A DNA stretch of 30,890 nt, from contig DAOUAK010000013.1 of the NCBI GenBank assembly GCA_034433695.1, positions 1 to 30,890 of the forward strand, read 5' to 3'. The notes below the pieces were generated by a model, which saw only the letters and a program-made list of their open reading frames with translations, had not been told where the DNA came from and ran no database searches. The stretch is from JASFBA01 sp034433695. GTDB lineage: Bacteria; Chloroflexota; Chloroflexia; DTKN01. Below, piece after piece: positions 1-8,367 of this stretch (its first letter is position 1; every line of letters begins with the position of its first letter). A program made the translations under genes and the position numbers.

Positions 1-120
1 AGGCCGATTTCCATCGGCGCATCCCCGGCCGGCGGGCCGGGTCTTGGCCCGTCGGCGCAGGCCGGCGGTGGGCGCGAGGGCGCCCCAAAAGGGCGATTTC
101 AATCGGCGCCATCCCCGGCC
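1..120. repeat. 120-bp perfect direct repeat, left copy
   Basis: Bases 1-120 are identical to bases 523-642 by direct reading. The repeat spans one complete three-hairpin unit plus the third hairpin of the preceding unit. Identity ends where the left copy enters the FN3 remnant (accccg) and the right copy continues into repeat-flanking sequence. The identity points to recent duplication or gene conversion. Confidence 0.93.
50..107. repeat. Three-hairpin repeat, copy A
   Basis: Hairpin 1 is CGTCGGC-GCAG-GCCGGCG (50-67, one G-T pair). Hairpin 2 is GGGCGC-GAGG-GCGCCC (70-85). Hairpin 3 is GGCGAT-TTCA-ATCGGC (92-107, one G-G mismatch). Order and loops match the other copies. The TGA inside hairpin 3, read on the minus strand, ends the FN3 fragment frame. 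Confidence 0.85.
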
Positions 121-536
121 ACCCCGCCTTCCCCCACCGGCCGCACCGCCACCGGAAGCGCCCCCAGGAAGTACGTCTTGCGCACCCGCGCCACCACCCG
201 CGTCTCCGCATCGGGCCCGGCCGGCCACCCCTCGGCATTCCCCGCCCGGTCGTGTGCCCGGCTGCGGAAGCCGTAGGTATGGCCCAGCCCGCCCATATAG
301 ACCGCTCGGGTCATCGTCGTCCCCGTTAGCCAATCCCGAAAGTCCCCTCCGTCCACCCGCACCTGAAGGTCGTAGGTGGCGATGCCGGAGGGGGCATCCT
401 GCCCACCCCATTCTACCACAATTTGGGGGCTGGTGCTTCGGGGCGGAAGTGGCGAGACCTGCGAGGCCGGCGGGCCCTGGCCCGTCGGCGCAGGCCGACG
501 GTGGGTGCGAGGGCGCCCGAGAAGGCCGATTTCCAT
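99..536 (-). pseudogene. FN3-domain surface-protein fragment between repeats
   Basis: An open frame of 145 codons whose middle, from about residue 27 to 110, reads as a fibronectin type III-like domain. Visible features are IVVEWGGQDAPSGIATYDLQ, a DWLTGTT segment, GHTYGFRSRAHDRAGNAEGW and a following acidic end. After it comes TYFLGALPVAVRP, which may be a degenerate form of the LP-x-V-x-R tail common at the C-terminus of secreted Chloroflexota proteins. The first 26 codons are repeat sequence and the stop codon (TGA, 101-99) lies in hairpin 3 of copy A. There is no signal peptide and no other part of a parent protein. I read it as the C-terminal remnant of a larger exported protein cut off by repeats. 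It could be expressed as a small ORF, but nothing supports that. Confidence 0.6.
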
Positions 537-540
537 CGGC
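483..540. repeat. Three-hairpin repeat, copy B
   Basis: Hairpin 1 CGTCGGC-GCAG-GCCGACG (483-500) is perfect. Hairpin 2 GGGTGC-GAGG-GCGCCC (503-518) has a single T-G pair. Hairpin 3 GCCGAT-TTCC-ATCGGC (525-540) is perfect, with loop TTCC instead of TTCA. Confidence 0.87.
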
Positions 541-642
541 GCATCCCCGGCCGGCGGGCCGGGTCTTGGCCCGTCGGCGCAGGCCGGCGGTGGGCGCGAG
601 GGCGCCCCAAAAGGGCGATTTCAATCGGCGCCATCCCCGGCC
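523..642. repeat. 120-bp perfect direct repeat, right copy
   Basis: Identical to bases 1-120. Together the two copies bracket the FN3-domain fragment, so recombination between them would delete about 520 bp. Confidence 0.93.
572..629. repeat. Three-hairpin repeat, copy C
   Basis: Identical to copy A as part of the 120-bp direct repeat: hairpins at 572-589, 592-607 and 614-629. It starts 89 bp after copy B. Confidence 0.87.
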
Positions 643-726
643 GGCCCTGGGTGGGCACTCATCCTCATCGCGCATCCCCCTGGGGGCATCCCCGCTTCCG
701 GCCGGCGGGCCGGGCCGACGGCGCGA

Positions 727-785
727 AGCGACCGCGCAGGCGGTCGCTCGGCGCGAACGCGCCCCTGGAGGCGATTTCAATCGCC
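727..785. repeat. Three-hairpin repeat, copy D (diverged, structure kept)
   Basis: This is the most diverged copy, yet all three hairpins are perfect. Hairpin 1 is AGCGACCGC-GCAG-GCGGTCGCT (727-748): the stem differs from copies B and E at two pairs, both compensated, and the GCAG loop is unchanged. Hairpin 2 is GGCGC-GAAC-GCGCC (750-763). Hairpin 3 is GGCGAT-TTCA-ATCGCC (770-785), with one compensated pair relative to copy B. This suggests the fold is selected, or that the element spreads as a structured unit. Confidence 0.82.
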
Positions 786-895
786 GACCTCCCGGCATCC
801 CCCTGGGGGGGATAGGACATCCCCGGTTTCGGCCGGCGGACCGGCCCCTGCGGGTACAAGGCGTGTCCCGAAGCGCCGGCCGGCCCCTGGGGGCG

Positions 896-953
896 CGTCG
901 GCGCAGGCCGACGGTGGGCGCGAGGGCGCCCAAGAAGGCCGATTTCAATCGAC
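896..953. repeat. Three-hairpin repeat, copy E
   Basis: Hairpin 1 CGTCGGC-GCAG-GCCGACG (896-913) and hairpin 2 GGGCGC-GAGG-GCGCCC (916-931) are perfect. Hairpin 3 GCCGAT-TTCA-ATCGAC (938-953) has one C-A mismatch. It lies about 75 bp beyond the stop codon of the ftsW-like gene. Confidence 0.85.
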
Positions 954-1029
954 GTCATTCCCGGCCGGCCTTCGGTGGGCACTCGTCCTCATCGTCCCCT
1001 CCTCGCGCCGGGGAGGGACGAGGCAGGGC

Positions 1030-2553
1030 CTACCGGGCCGGCTCGGCAGGATTCCGGCGGGTAGCCGAAATGCGCGAAAGGAGGGCCAGGATCAAGCAGT
1101 TGGTGAGCAGGCTGGAACCGCCGTAACTTACGAAGGGCAGGGTGATGCCGGTGAGCGGGATGAGGGCCAGGTTCCCGGCTACGATGACGAGTACCTGTAC
1201 GGCCAGGGCCAGCGCCAGCCCCACCCCCAGAAGCTGCAGGAAGCCGTCTCGGGCCTGGAGGGAGACGGAAAGCCCCCGGGCAACCAGAAGGGCATAAAGG
1301 AGGAGGAGGGCGGTCGTTCCCAGAAGGCCCCACTCCTCGCCGACGGCCGTGAAGATGAGATCGGTGTGGCCGGCCGGAATCAGATGGAGCGTCCCCTGGC
1401 CCAACCCCCGGCCCAGGAGTCCTCCGGCAGCCAGCGCATACAACCCCTGCACCACCTGGTAGGCCGCCTCATGCGTCCAGGGGGAAAGCCAGATGGCGAT
1501 GCGGGTGCGCACATGGGCCAGGCCGGCTACCCCCTCGCTCAAACGGTAGAGGCCGTAGACGGCGCCGATGAAGCCCGCCCCGCCGACCAGAAGATAGCCC
1601 GGCTGGGAACTGGCCACATAGAGCAGGGAAAGAAAGATGCCCAAGGTCAGCATGGCCGCCCCCAGGTCGCGCTGAAAGGCCAACACGGCTACCGAAAGCC
1701 CCAGCATCAGGAGGAGCGGCAGGAGATAGGGGATGGGCGGCAGGGGAATACGCCCCCAGCGAAAGCCGCGGAAACTGACCAGATCGCGCTTGTCCTCCAG
1801 ATAGGCGGCCAGAAAGATCACCAGGGTCACTTTGAAAACTTCCGAAGGCTGAAACTGCAAGGGCCCCAGGCGCAGCCAGAGGCGCGCCCCGTTGACCTCC
1901 ACCCCAAAGTACATCGTAACGACGACCAGGGCCAGGCCCAAGAAGAGGACAAGGTAGCGGTAGCGCTTCAGGAAGAGGTCCCAGGAGATCACCCGGCCGC
2001 GCCAGACCCAGCGCCGGGTCAGAAGCAGGGTCAAGAGGTAGACGCCCAGCCCCAGGGCGGCCCACTGCCACTGGCGCTGTCCGACCGGCCCGTACGCGGC
2101 CGGAAGTTCCGGCTCCAGCCGGGTGAGGAAGAGAAGGCCGACGGAGGTGAGGAGCGCGGCCAGTGGCAGGAAGGTTTGTTCGCCCCGAAAGCCGAGGAGG
2201 GAAAGAAGAAGGCTACTTCCCAGGAGGAGTACGCCCGCGCCCAGGGCCGGGGTGAGATCCTCCCCACCCACCCGGCCATGGTCCAGGAGGGCCAGGTGGG
2301 CCAGGCCACACGCCAACAGGGCCGGCGTGGCCAGAAGGAGGAGCATTTCCTTCCAGCGGATGTAGGGACGCCAGGAAGGCGGCCTCTCTGCCTCGGAAGC
2401 ACCGGCCGGCCGCCCCCTTTCTCCGGTCGGAGGTTCCGGGGAGGCCGCCGTGGGCGGTTGGACGGACGTCGCCGGCTCGCCGGCAAGTTCGCCCGGAGTA
2501 GAGGCGTCTTGCAGGACGCCCTCGTCCTTATTTCTGGACGACATATCCGACAC
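1030..2553 (-). CDS. ftsW: SEDS-family peptidoglycan glycosyltransferase (FtsW/RodA/SpoVE)
   Basis: Integral membrane SEDS protein; the family polymerises lipid II into glycan strands with a class B PBP partner in division or elongation. It is 507 residues long, with a polar, Pro/Glu-rich N-terminal extension of about 65 residues and then around ten hydrophobic segments. Family motifs seen: GARLWLRLGPLQFQPSEVFK, FQRDLGAAML (Asp296 matches the catalytic Asp of the QPDxG motif), AGHTDLIFTAVGEEWGLLG and PFVSYGGSSLLTN near the C-terminus. The GTG at 2553 has AAAGGGGG seven bases upstream; the ATG at 2544 would be too far from it. It lies 30 bp after the GH57 gene and is probably co-transcribed. 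No PBP gene is adjacent, so FtsW and RodA cannot be told apart here. The long N-terminal extension is unusual. Confidence 0.9.
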   Translation of the reverse strand: MSDMSSRNKDEGVLQDASTPGELAGEPATSVQPPTAASPEPPTGERGRPAGASEAERPPSWRPYIRWKEMLLLLATPALLACGLAHLALLDHGRVGGEDLTPALGAGVLLLGSSLLLSLLGFRGEQTFLPLAALLTSVGLLFLTRLEPELPAAYGPVGQRQWQWAALGLGVYLLTLLLTRRWVWRGRVISWDLFLKRYRYLVLFLGLALVVVTMYFGVEVNGARLWLRLGPLQFQPSEVFKVTLVIFLAAYLEDKRDLVSFRGFRWGRIPLPPIPYLLPLLLMLGLSVAVLAFQRDLGAAMLTLGIFLSLLYVASSQPGYLLVGGAGFIGAVYGLYRLSEGVAGLAHVRTRIAIWLSPWTHEAAYQVVQGLYALAAGGLLGRGLGQGTLHLIPAGHTDLIFTAVGEEWGLLGTTALLLLYALLVARGLSVSLQARDGFLQLLGVGLALALAVQVLVIVAGNLALIPLTGITLPFVSYGGSSLLTNCLILALLSRISATRRNPAEPAR

Positions 2554-2583
2554 GGCGGCCCCCTTTACAGGCCCGACCCAGGT

Positions 2584-5500
2584 CTACTCCGTCTGCCCTG
2601 CCCCGATCGGCATAAGCAGGGCAAAGTCGTCCGGGCCCAGGAGGTCCAGATTTGTCTCCTGGGAAGGGGTATAGCGGGACAGCATTTCCTCCTGGGTGGG
2701 GGATTGGCCGGCCGGCCAGGCCACGTCGATGATACGGGTGTGGTTGGTATCGGCCGGGCCACCACCAAAACGCCACTGCGCCGCCTGGGGCTCCACATCG
2801 CGTACCCGCCAGACGCCGCTCGAGGGATACCCCTCCTGCCCCAGCACCACCGCCAGATACCGCCACTTCTCCGGGGTGTCTCCCAGGACGGCCCTGGGGA
2901 CTCGGATCGTTACCTTGCGCTGCACCGGGTCGGCGATGATGTCGAAGGGGGCGTCCGCCTGGACGGGCTTCCCGTCGGGGCCGGCCTGGAAGATGGCCGG
3001 ATACCAGCCCTCGGCCCAGATGGCATATTCCCAGCCGTCGCCTTCGGCCAGGGCGGCGTTGCGTCCGGGAAGGAGCAGTCGGGCTCCTCCGCCGCCGGGG
3101 CCGTCCTGGTCAATGTAGATGTCCAGGGTCTGCACCGAGAGGCCGTTGGGCGAGTTCCAGACGTTCTCTACCGGACCGCGTATGAAGAAGCGGAAAACGA
3201 TGTTTTCCTCATCATAGCCCACGGTGAAGGTCAGGAGGTCGAAGCAACCGGCCTTGAAGACGCCGTCCAGGGGATAGGTGTAGAAGCCGGGGCCGTGGTC
3301 GTCGCCTGCGGGGTCCACGACGGTAAGCACGGTGGTCGTCTTCCCCAGGTCGGGGATGACGATACGGGCTACGCCGGTGGCCGGGAGGATCTGGGTATCG
3401 GCGTAGGCGACGGAGACGACGGCCCGCAGATGGATCACATCGCCGGCATCGAACCGGCCCAGGCGGGCAAAGGGGAGGGCCAGTTCGAGGGTGTGGGAGG
3501 TATAGGCCGTCGTGGTGATCGGTTGGGGTTCCCCCCACTCGTTCTTGCCCAGGGCCGGGGAGAGGGCAACGTGCACCTGGCCCTCTTCATCGGCCCAGAT
3601 GAGGAGGGCATAGGCGGCGCCGAAGCCGAGGACGGTGCGCGGCTCCCGGGAAGCGCCGTAGAGGGAGAAGGAGTTGACCTCCTCGGCCCCGGGGACAGAG
3701 AGATAGAGGCTCACCAGGCTGGCCTTCATCGCCACCCAGTCCTGGGAAGTCTCCAGGCGCAGGTAAAGGTGGTCGGCGTCCAGGCCGTAGTAGAGGCCCA
3801 GGAGGTCGGAGCCGGCCGGGGCCTGGTAGAGGCCGGCGGCATCCCATTCTCCGGGCGAGGCGGCCCCGTCAATTTCCGGCGTAAAGAGACCGGTCAGCGG
3901 AACGCTGGGCGGGGCCGGCCGCTCGGCGATGATGGGAACGTAGAGAAAGTCGGGGACGGCTTCCCCCAGCACCTCGTAGACACGCCGGAGCGTGCTGCGG
4001 AACTGCCGGTCGAAGGAGGCATCGTCGCCCGAATCCTGGTCGGCTCCGTACCACCAGAACCAGTCGGAACCTTCGGCGGCGTAGATGAGGTCCAGGGCCT
4101 GGGCAAGGACGGCCGGGTCGGCCGTCTTTTTCCCGGCAACGTACTCCTGGACCATATCCCGGGCGGCCTTCAGATACTCCCAGGCCCGGTTCTCTTCCTC
4201 CTCACCGATCCAGGTGGAAAAGTCGTGGCTGATCCAGGAGCCGGCCCAGAGGTTCTCCAGGGTAGGCTGGTCGGGAAAGCGGGAGAGGTACTCCGAGGGG
4301 GTGACCGTGACCAGTTCGGGGTCTTCCGAAAGGAGACGGTACAGGGCATGAAGGAACTCTTTGCCGTCGTTGTCATAGTATTCCCAGGCGTTTTCACCGT
4401 CCAGGATGACGCTGACCAGATGGGGCCCCGGTGCCCCCTCCTCTTCCAGGCGGTCTTTGATGGCGTGTAGCCGCCGGATAAAGTCCTGTGCGGCGAGTTC
4501 CCCCTTGCTGCCGGAGTAGGTGAAACTGACCTTGTCGGAGAGGAGATGGTCGCGGAAGACGATGGCCACGGGCGGGTTGCGTCCGTCGCTCACATAGTAG
4601 GGGCGGTAGAGGATGTCGGCCTCCTGGACGGTCTCCTGGGCATTGCGGGTAAAGCCGGGGAGACCCAGCGAATAGGCCAGCACCTCCTCGTCGGAGGCCA
4701 TCCACTTCAATCCGGCCTGGGAAACCATGGTGACGATCTGCTGGGCTACCGCACCTTCGGCCGGCCACATCCCCCGCGGAAGCCGACCAAAGTGCTCCTG
4801 GTACAGTTGTACCCCCTTCTGCACCTGGGCAATGGCATCCCGGCCGTAGACAAAGGCCTGGCGCGGCAGGTCCAGGTTCGGGCGCGCCACTTTGGCCAGG
4901 GAGGTATCCACCAGGAGGGGCAGGATGGGGTGGGCATAAGGGGTCATCGTGACCTCGATCTGGCCGGTCTCCTGCAGGTGACGGTGGGTAGGCACAACTT
5001 CCCGTACCAGGCGCAGGTGTTCGTTCAGGACGACGGCTTTGTCCTCTTCGCCGTAGGAGCGTCCCTTCTGCACCAGCGCAAGGAGCGGCTCCCGGGCCAG
5101 AAAGTCGGGGTCGGTCCAGCCCAGGTTGAAGAGGACCTGCAGGTCGCGAAAGTCCTGGGCCGTCCAGCGGGCGGCGGTGGCCCGTAGCCCCTCCTCGGAG
5201 AAATCCTCGCCCCGCATCTTGAGGAGTTCCTGATACCGGGGGAAACGGGCGATAATTTTACGGTTGATGTCGAAAAAGCGCTGTAGAAGGAAAACTTTTT
5301 GCTCTATGGTCAATTCCTCGGCCGGCACCTCGGTCAGGGCCCAGTAGACGTCCTTGGCTCCGGCAGCGATGTCGTCCAGTTGGCGCAGAAGGCTGGGGGT
5401 GAGGTTGAAGGTGACGTGGATTTTGGGGTATTGCTCCACCATCGTCGCCATATCCACATAGTCCTTGGCCGCGTGGACGCGCACCCACGGCTTGGCGTAG

Positions 5501-5703
5501 AGGCCGGTGGCGGGATCCTTGTAGTAGAGCGGCTGGTGCTGGTGCCAGATCAGGGCGACGTAGAGGACCTCTTCGGCCGTAGGTTGGGTGGGGACGGGCG
5601 AAGCCGGCGGCGGGGACGTAGGGGCGGCGGTCGGGCTGGGAGTGGGACCGCAGCCGGCCAGAAGGAGCAGGAGCAGGGAGAAGAGCAGGAGTTTTCGCGC
5701 CAC
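2584..5703 (-). CDS. GH57-family glycoside hydrolase lipoprotein with C-terminal glucodextranase-like domain
   Basis: A 1039-residue exported alpha-glucan hydrolase candidate (amylopullulanase-like). A lipoprotein signal peptide ends in LAGC (Cys18), followed by a Pro/Thr/Ser-rich linker to about residue 43. The GH57 catalytic domain begins with ALIWHQHQPLYYKD (about 50-63). The predicted nucleophile is Glu316 in MWPAEGAV and the predicted acid/base is Asp435 in ILDGENAWEYY, both in typical GH57 contexts. A domain starting at FTPEIDGAASPGEW (about 615) resembles a carbohydrate-binding sandwich. The last about 240 residues, including DDHGPGFYTYPLDGVFKAG, resemble the C-terminal domain of glucodextranases and amylopullulanases. 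The GTG start at 5703 has GGAG six bases upstream, inside the end of the parvulin gene, three bases after its stop. The substrate is not shown by sequence alone. Confidence 0.88.
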   Translation of the reverse strand: MARKLLLFSLLLLLLAGCGPTPSPTAAPTSPPPASPVPTQPTAEEVLYVALIWHQHQPLYYKDPATGLYAKPWVRVHAAKDYVDMATMVEQYPKIHVTFNLTPSLLRQLDDIAAGAKDVYWALTEVPAEELTIEQKVFLLQRFFDINRKIIARFPRYQELLKMRGEDFSEEGLRATAARWTAQDFRDLQVLFNLGWTDPDFLAREPLLALVQKGRSYGEEDKAVVLNEHLRLVREVVPTHRHLQETGQIEVTMTPYAHPILPLLVDTSLAKVARPNLDLPRQAFVYGRDAIAQVQKGVQLYQEHFGRLPRGMWPAEGAVAQQIVTMVSQAGLKWMASDEEVLAYSLGLPGFTRNAQETVQEADILYRPYYVSDGRNPPVAIVFRDHLLSDKVSFTYSGSKGELAAQDFIRRLHAIKDRLEEEGAPGPHLVSVILDGENAWEYYDNDGKEFLHALYRLLSEDPELVTVTPSEYLSRFPDQPTLENLWAGSWISHDFSTWIGEEEENRAWEYLKAARDMVQEYVAGKKTADPAVLAQALDLIYAAEGSDWFWWYGADQDSGDDASFDRQFRSTLRRVYEVLGEAVPDFLYVPIIAERPAPPSVPLTGLFTPEIDGAASPGEWDAAGLYQAPAGSDLLGLYYGLDADHLYLRLETSQDWVAMKASLVSLYLSVPGAEEVNSFSLYGASREPRTVLGFGAAYALLIWADEEGQVHVALSPALGKNEWGEPQPITTTAYTSHTLELALPFARLGRFDAGDVIHLRAVVSVAYADTQILPATGVARIVIPDLGKTTTVLTVVDPAGDDHGPGFYTYPLDGVFKAGCFDLLTFTVGYDEENIVFRFFIRGPVENVWNSPNGLSVQTLDIYIDQDGPGGGGARLLLPGRNAALAEGDGWEYAIWAEGWYPAIFQAGPDGKPVQADAPFDIIADPVQRKVTIRVPRAVLGDTPEKWRYLAVVLGQEGYPSSGVWRVRDVEPQAAQWRFGGGPADTNHTRIIDVAWPAGQSPTQEEMLSRYTPSQETNLDLLGPDDFALLMPIGAGQTE

Positions 5704-5706
5704 TTC

Positions 5707-7869
5707 TTACTCCTTGGGCGTAGGTAGCGGGGCGAAGATGGGCTCCGGAGTAGGTGTCGGTGAAATGGGCGTCGGCGGGACGGGCGTCGGCGTGGGCGGC
5801 GGGTAGCGTTCGATCACGGCCTCTTTCAGGCGGCCCTGAAGCCACTCGTCAAAGGCCTGCTGGGCCCGTTGCTCCAGCACCTGCTCGTCTATGGGGTGGT
5901 TCATGTCGTGCTCGTGGACCCAGATAAGGTGATAACTGCCCAGGCTGCCCGGAAAAACCTCGCTGAACTGGTGGGGTTCCAGGGCAAAGGCCTGCTCCTC
6001 GATCTCGGGGTAGGCATCCCGGGCGAACCAACCCTGGTCGCCCCCCTTGTCCTTGCTGGTCGTATCGTCCGAGTACTTGAGCGCCATCTCGTAGAAGCGC
6101 TTTCCCCGCTCCACCTCGCCCTCGACCTGCATGATATAGGTGTAAATATCCCGGGCCAGCCTCTCGGCCGACTTGATGAGGATATACCGCAGGTGAAGTT
6201 CGGCCGGCCGGCGTTCGACCAGTTGCAAGATATGGAAATTGCCCTCCTCGTCCTGGGTCATCGTGATGGGGTTGGTCGTACTCAGCGTCAGGGCCGCCGC
6301 CTCTACCTGCGGAGGAAGCCCGCTCCGGCCTTCCGCCACCCAACCCAGGTCGCCGGCCAGTTGCACGGTCTCCTGGTCGGTGGAATACTCCACGACCGCC
6401 TGGGCAAAGTCTTTGGCCCGCGAGCGGAGGAGGTTCAATACCTCTTCGGCTTTGGCTCGACCGCTGCGGAGGAGGATATGGCGCAGGTGAAGTTGGCTAT
6501 CCCGGCGCTCTACCAGTTGCAGGATGTGGAAATCGCCCGCTTCATCCTGGGTCAGGGTGAGGGGGCTGGTGGTGGTCAGGGCCAGGGCAGCCGCCTCGAC
6601 CGTCGGGGAAAGTTGGCCCGTCCCCGGCGTTATCCATCCCAGATCGCCTCCCTGGGGGGCGGTATCCGAATCCTCGGAGCGCTGCCGGGCCACCTGCTCA
6701 AAGGTCTCCGGGGTGAGCGTCTCCAGCAACGTTTCGGCTTCCGGCCGGCGGTCCACCGGAAGGACGATGTGGCGCAGGTGGACTTCCTCGCCCCGGCGTT
6801 CGACCAGTTGCAGGATGCGGAAATTTTCTCCATCCTGGGTCAGGGTGAAGGGGGCGGTAGACGTGAGGGCAAAGGCTGCGGCCTCCACCTGGGGCGGAAG
6901 GCGGCCATCGCCCCGGCGGAACCAGCCGAGGTCCCCGGCCCGGTCGCGGGTGGCGGCATCGTCCGAGTACTGTACGGCCAGGGAGGCGAAGGGTTGCCCG
7001 CGCTTCAGGTCCTGAAAGACCTGACGGGCCCGGGCGGAGCGGTCTTTGATCCAGATGTGGGAGACGTGGACCTGCTCCTCCATCTGGGGCAGGCCGGCCT
7101 TCAGGCGCTCCAGGACCTTCTGGCGGGTCAGGCTCACCCGGGCCTGGTAACGTTTCATGGCGATATAATCGGCGACGGAAAAGCCCAGGTCGCCCACGGC
7201 AAAGTCTCCCGCCGACCTCCGGATCGCATTGTAGACGTCCGTCAGTTGGACCTCCACCTGGTTACTTCGCTCCAGAGGCGTCAGCGTGGGCAGTGGGGTG
7301 GGTACGGTGGCCGTCGTCGGGAGGGTGGGGCTGAGTGGCAACGTACCGGTCGGGGTTGTCCAATCGGGTACAAGCCAGGCATCCACCTCCTCGGCGGTCG
7401 GCTCGATCCCCATCTCTCTGGCTCCCTGGAGGAGCACCTTGTTCCGGATCAGGTTCTGCACGGTGGTCTCGTTGATGGGATCCCGCCGCACCTGGGTCAG
7501 CGAGAGCAGCGCATTGCGGGTATCCTGCGCAAAAGTCTGCAGTTGCTGATCGGTCAGCGTGATCCCCAGTTGCTGGTAGAGGTTAAATTGCTGCTGGACC
7601 TGCCACCACTGGTTGACCAGTTCCATCCGGCGGGCCGCCCAGTAATCGCGGCGCAGGATTTCCTCCCCGTTGACCCGGGCGATGACCTGGTTCGGATAGT
7701 TCAACTCGGCCACGATGCCGTAGACGAGTACGCCGATGGCGATGAGGCCGACGGCGGCCAGGACGATGAGAAGGTTGCGCTGAATGCGGCGCTCCCGCTG
7801 CCAGCGGGAACGCTCCTTCTTGGTCATCCGACGGGGCGGCTTGGCCAGCGTTGCCTTCTTCTTGCCCAT
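5707..7869 (-). CDS. Membrane-anchored protein with four tandem parvulin (PpiC) domains
   Basis: A 720-residue SurA/PrsA-like peptidyl-prolyl isomerase or chaperone acting outside the membrane. A basic N-terminus precedes one transmembrane helix (about 33-54). A SurA_N-like helical domain (about 60-260) follows, interrupted by a Pro/Thr-rich loop (168-200). Then come four parvulin repeats: about 266-359, 361-456, 458-554 and 556-655, each with a GGDLGW-type motif. Two His positions typical of parvulins are uneven. Domains 2 and 3 keep both (HLRHI and FHILQL). Domain 1 has FRILQL in place of FHILQL, and domain 4 has HLRYI in place of HLRHI. The C-terminus is a Pro/Thr tail. ATG at 7869 lies 27 bp after rpsR with GGGGGAG upstream. 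Most family members have one or two parvulin domains. Clients may include the GH57 lipoprotein downstream. Confidence 0.9.
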   Translation of the reverse strand: MGKKKATLAKPPRRMTKKERSRWQRERRIQRNLLIVLAAVGLIAIGVLVYGIVAELNYPNQVIARVNGEEILRRDYWAARRMELVNQWWQVQQQFNLYQQLGITLTDQQLQTFAQDTRNALLSLTQVRRDPINETTVQNLIRNKVLLQGAREMGIEPTAEEVDAWLVPDWTTPTGTLPLSPTLPTTATVPTPLPTLTPLERSNQVEVQLTDVYNAIRRSAGDFAVGDLGFSVADYIAMKRYQARVSLTRQKVLERLKAGLPQMEEQVHVSHIWIKDRSARARQVFQDLKRGQPFASLAVQYSDDAATRDRAGDLGWFRRGDGRLPPQVEAAAFALTSTAPFTLTQDGENFRILQLVERRGEEVHLRHIVLPVDRRPEAETLLETLTPETFEQVARQRSEDSDTAPQGGDLGWITPGTGQLSPTVEAAALALTTTSPLTLTQDEAGDFHILQLVERRDSQLHLRHILLRSGRAKAEEVLNLLRSRAKDFAQAVVEYSTDQETVQLAGDLGWVAEGRSGLPPQVEAAALTLSTTNPITMTQDEEGNFHILQLVERRPAELHLRYILIKSAERLARDIYTYIMQVEGEVERGKRFYEMALKYSDDTTSKDKGGDQGWFARDAYPEIEEQAFALEPHQFSEVFPGSLGSYHLIWVHEHDMNHPIDEQVLEQRAQQAFDEWLQGRLKEAVIERYPPPTPTPVPPTPISPTPTPEPIFAPLPTPKE

Positions 7870-7896
7870 GGCGGTTTTTCTCCCCCGGCCCGGCCT

Positions 7897-8145
7897 TTAG
7901 CGAGCCGTATGGACCCGGACAAAGGGCAGCAGGGCCATGTGCCGGGCGCGCTTGATGGCCACGGCCAGAGCCCGCTGGTGTTTGGCGCAGGTCCCGGTAC
8001 GTCGCCGGGGCAGAATTTTGGCCCGCTCGGAGATATAACGTTGCAGGCGCTTGACATCCTTATAGTCGATCTCTTCGACCCGGTCCACGCAAAAGGCACA
8101 GACCTTGGACCGGCCGGCGGTCCTTTTTCCACGCTGTTCGGTCAT
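7897..8145 (-). CDS. rpsR: Ribosomal protein bS18
   Basis: 82-residue 30S subunit protein that pairs with bS6 on the platform and contacts 16S rRNA. Typical core: EIDYKDVKRLQRYISERAK and TGTCAKHQRALAVAIKRAR. Cysteines in KVCAFC and TGTC with the following His resemble the zinc-binding (C+) type of S18. ATG at 8145 has AGGAGG eight bases upstream. It follows ssb after a 222-bp gap. The order rpsF-ssb-rpsR is conserved in bacteria, but rplI, often next, is replaced here by the parvulin gene. Confidence 0.97.
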   Translation of the reverse strand: MTEQRGKRTAGRSKVCAFCVDRVEEIDYKDVKRLQRYISERAKILPRRRTGTCAKHQRALAVAIKRARHMALLPFVRVHTAR

Positions 8146-8367
8146 CGTGATTTCCTCCTAACCATATCCAGCCGACGCACGGTTCGTGTTTCCAGGCGAT
8201 TCCATCCGATGGTAGAGAACGGCAAACCACCGGTAGAGGCGGGGCATACCCTGCCCTTACACCCCACCCGGTACGTGTCCCCGATGCCGGTGCGGGTGCG
8301 CACCGTTCCCCAAAGAGGGATGCGGCCCATCGCACCCGCACCCGGGGAACGCATGGCCCCTGCGGCA
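8146..8367. other. 222-bp ssb-rpsR intergenic region with hairpin
   Basis: No gene is seen. It contains a perfect hairpin CGGTGCG-GGTG-CGCACCG (about 8288-8305) and a weaker GGGCA-TGCCC hairpin nearer rpsR. Neither has a T-tract. It could hold an mRNA processing or attenuation element; a clear promoter was not found. Confidence 0.4.

Larger units (their letters stand above)
1..1029. other. Gene-poor repeat region at the left edge
   Basis: This kilobase holds no intact gene. It has five copies of a three-hairpin repeat (50-107, 483-540, 572-629, 727-785, 896-953), a partial sixth at the left edge, and one FN3-domain gene fragment between copies. Sequence after the third and fifth copies is also similar, with a shared GGTGGGCACTC block followed by a CCTCATCG block, so the repeated unit is longer than the hairpin core. 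The region follows the stop codon of the ftsW-like gene. Confidence 0.75.

Noticed and set aside
50..953. CRISPR array at the left edge
   Set aside because: Repeats are long, diverged and unevenly spaced, an FN3 fragment lies between them, and no cas gene is present.
376..4470. Very long plus-strand open frame
   Set aside because: It lies antisense to the SEDS and GH57 genes and reads as low-complexity sequence without family motifs; it arises from the GC-rich codon bias of the real genes.
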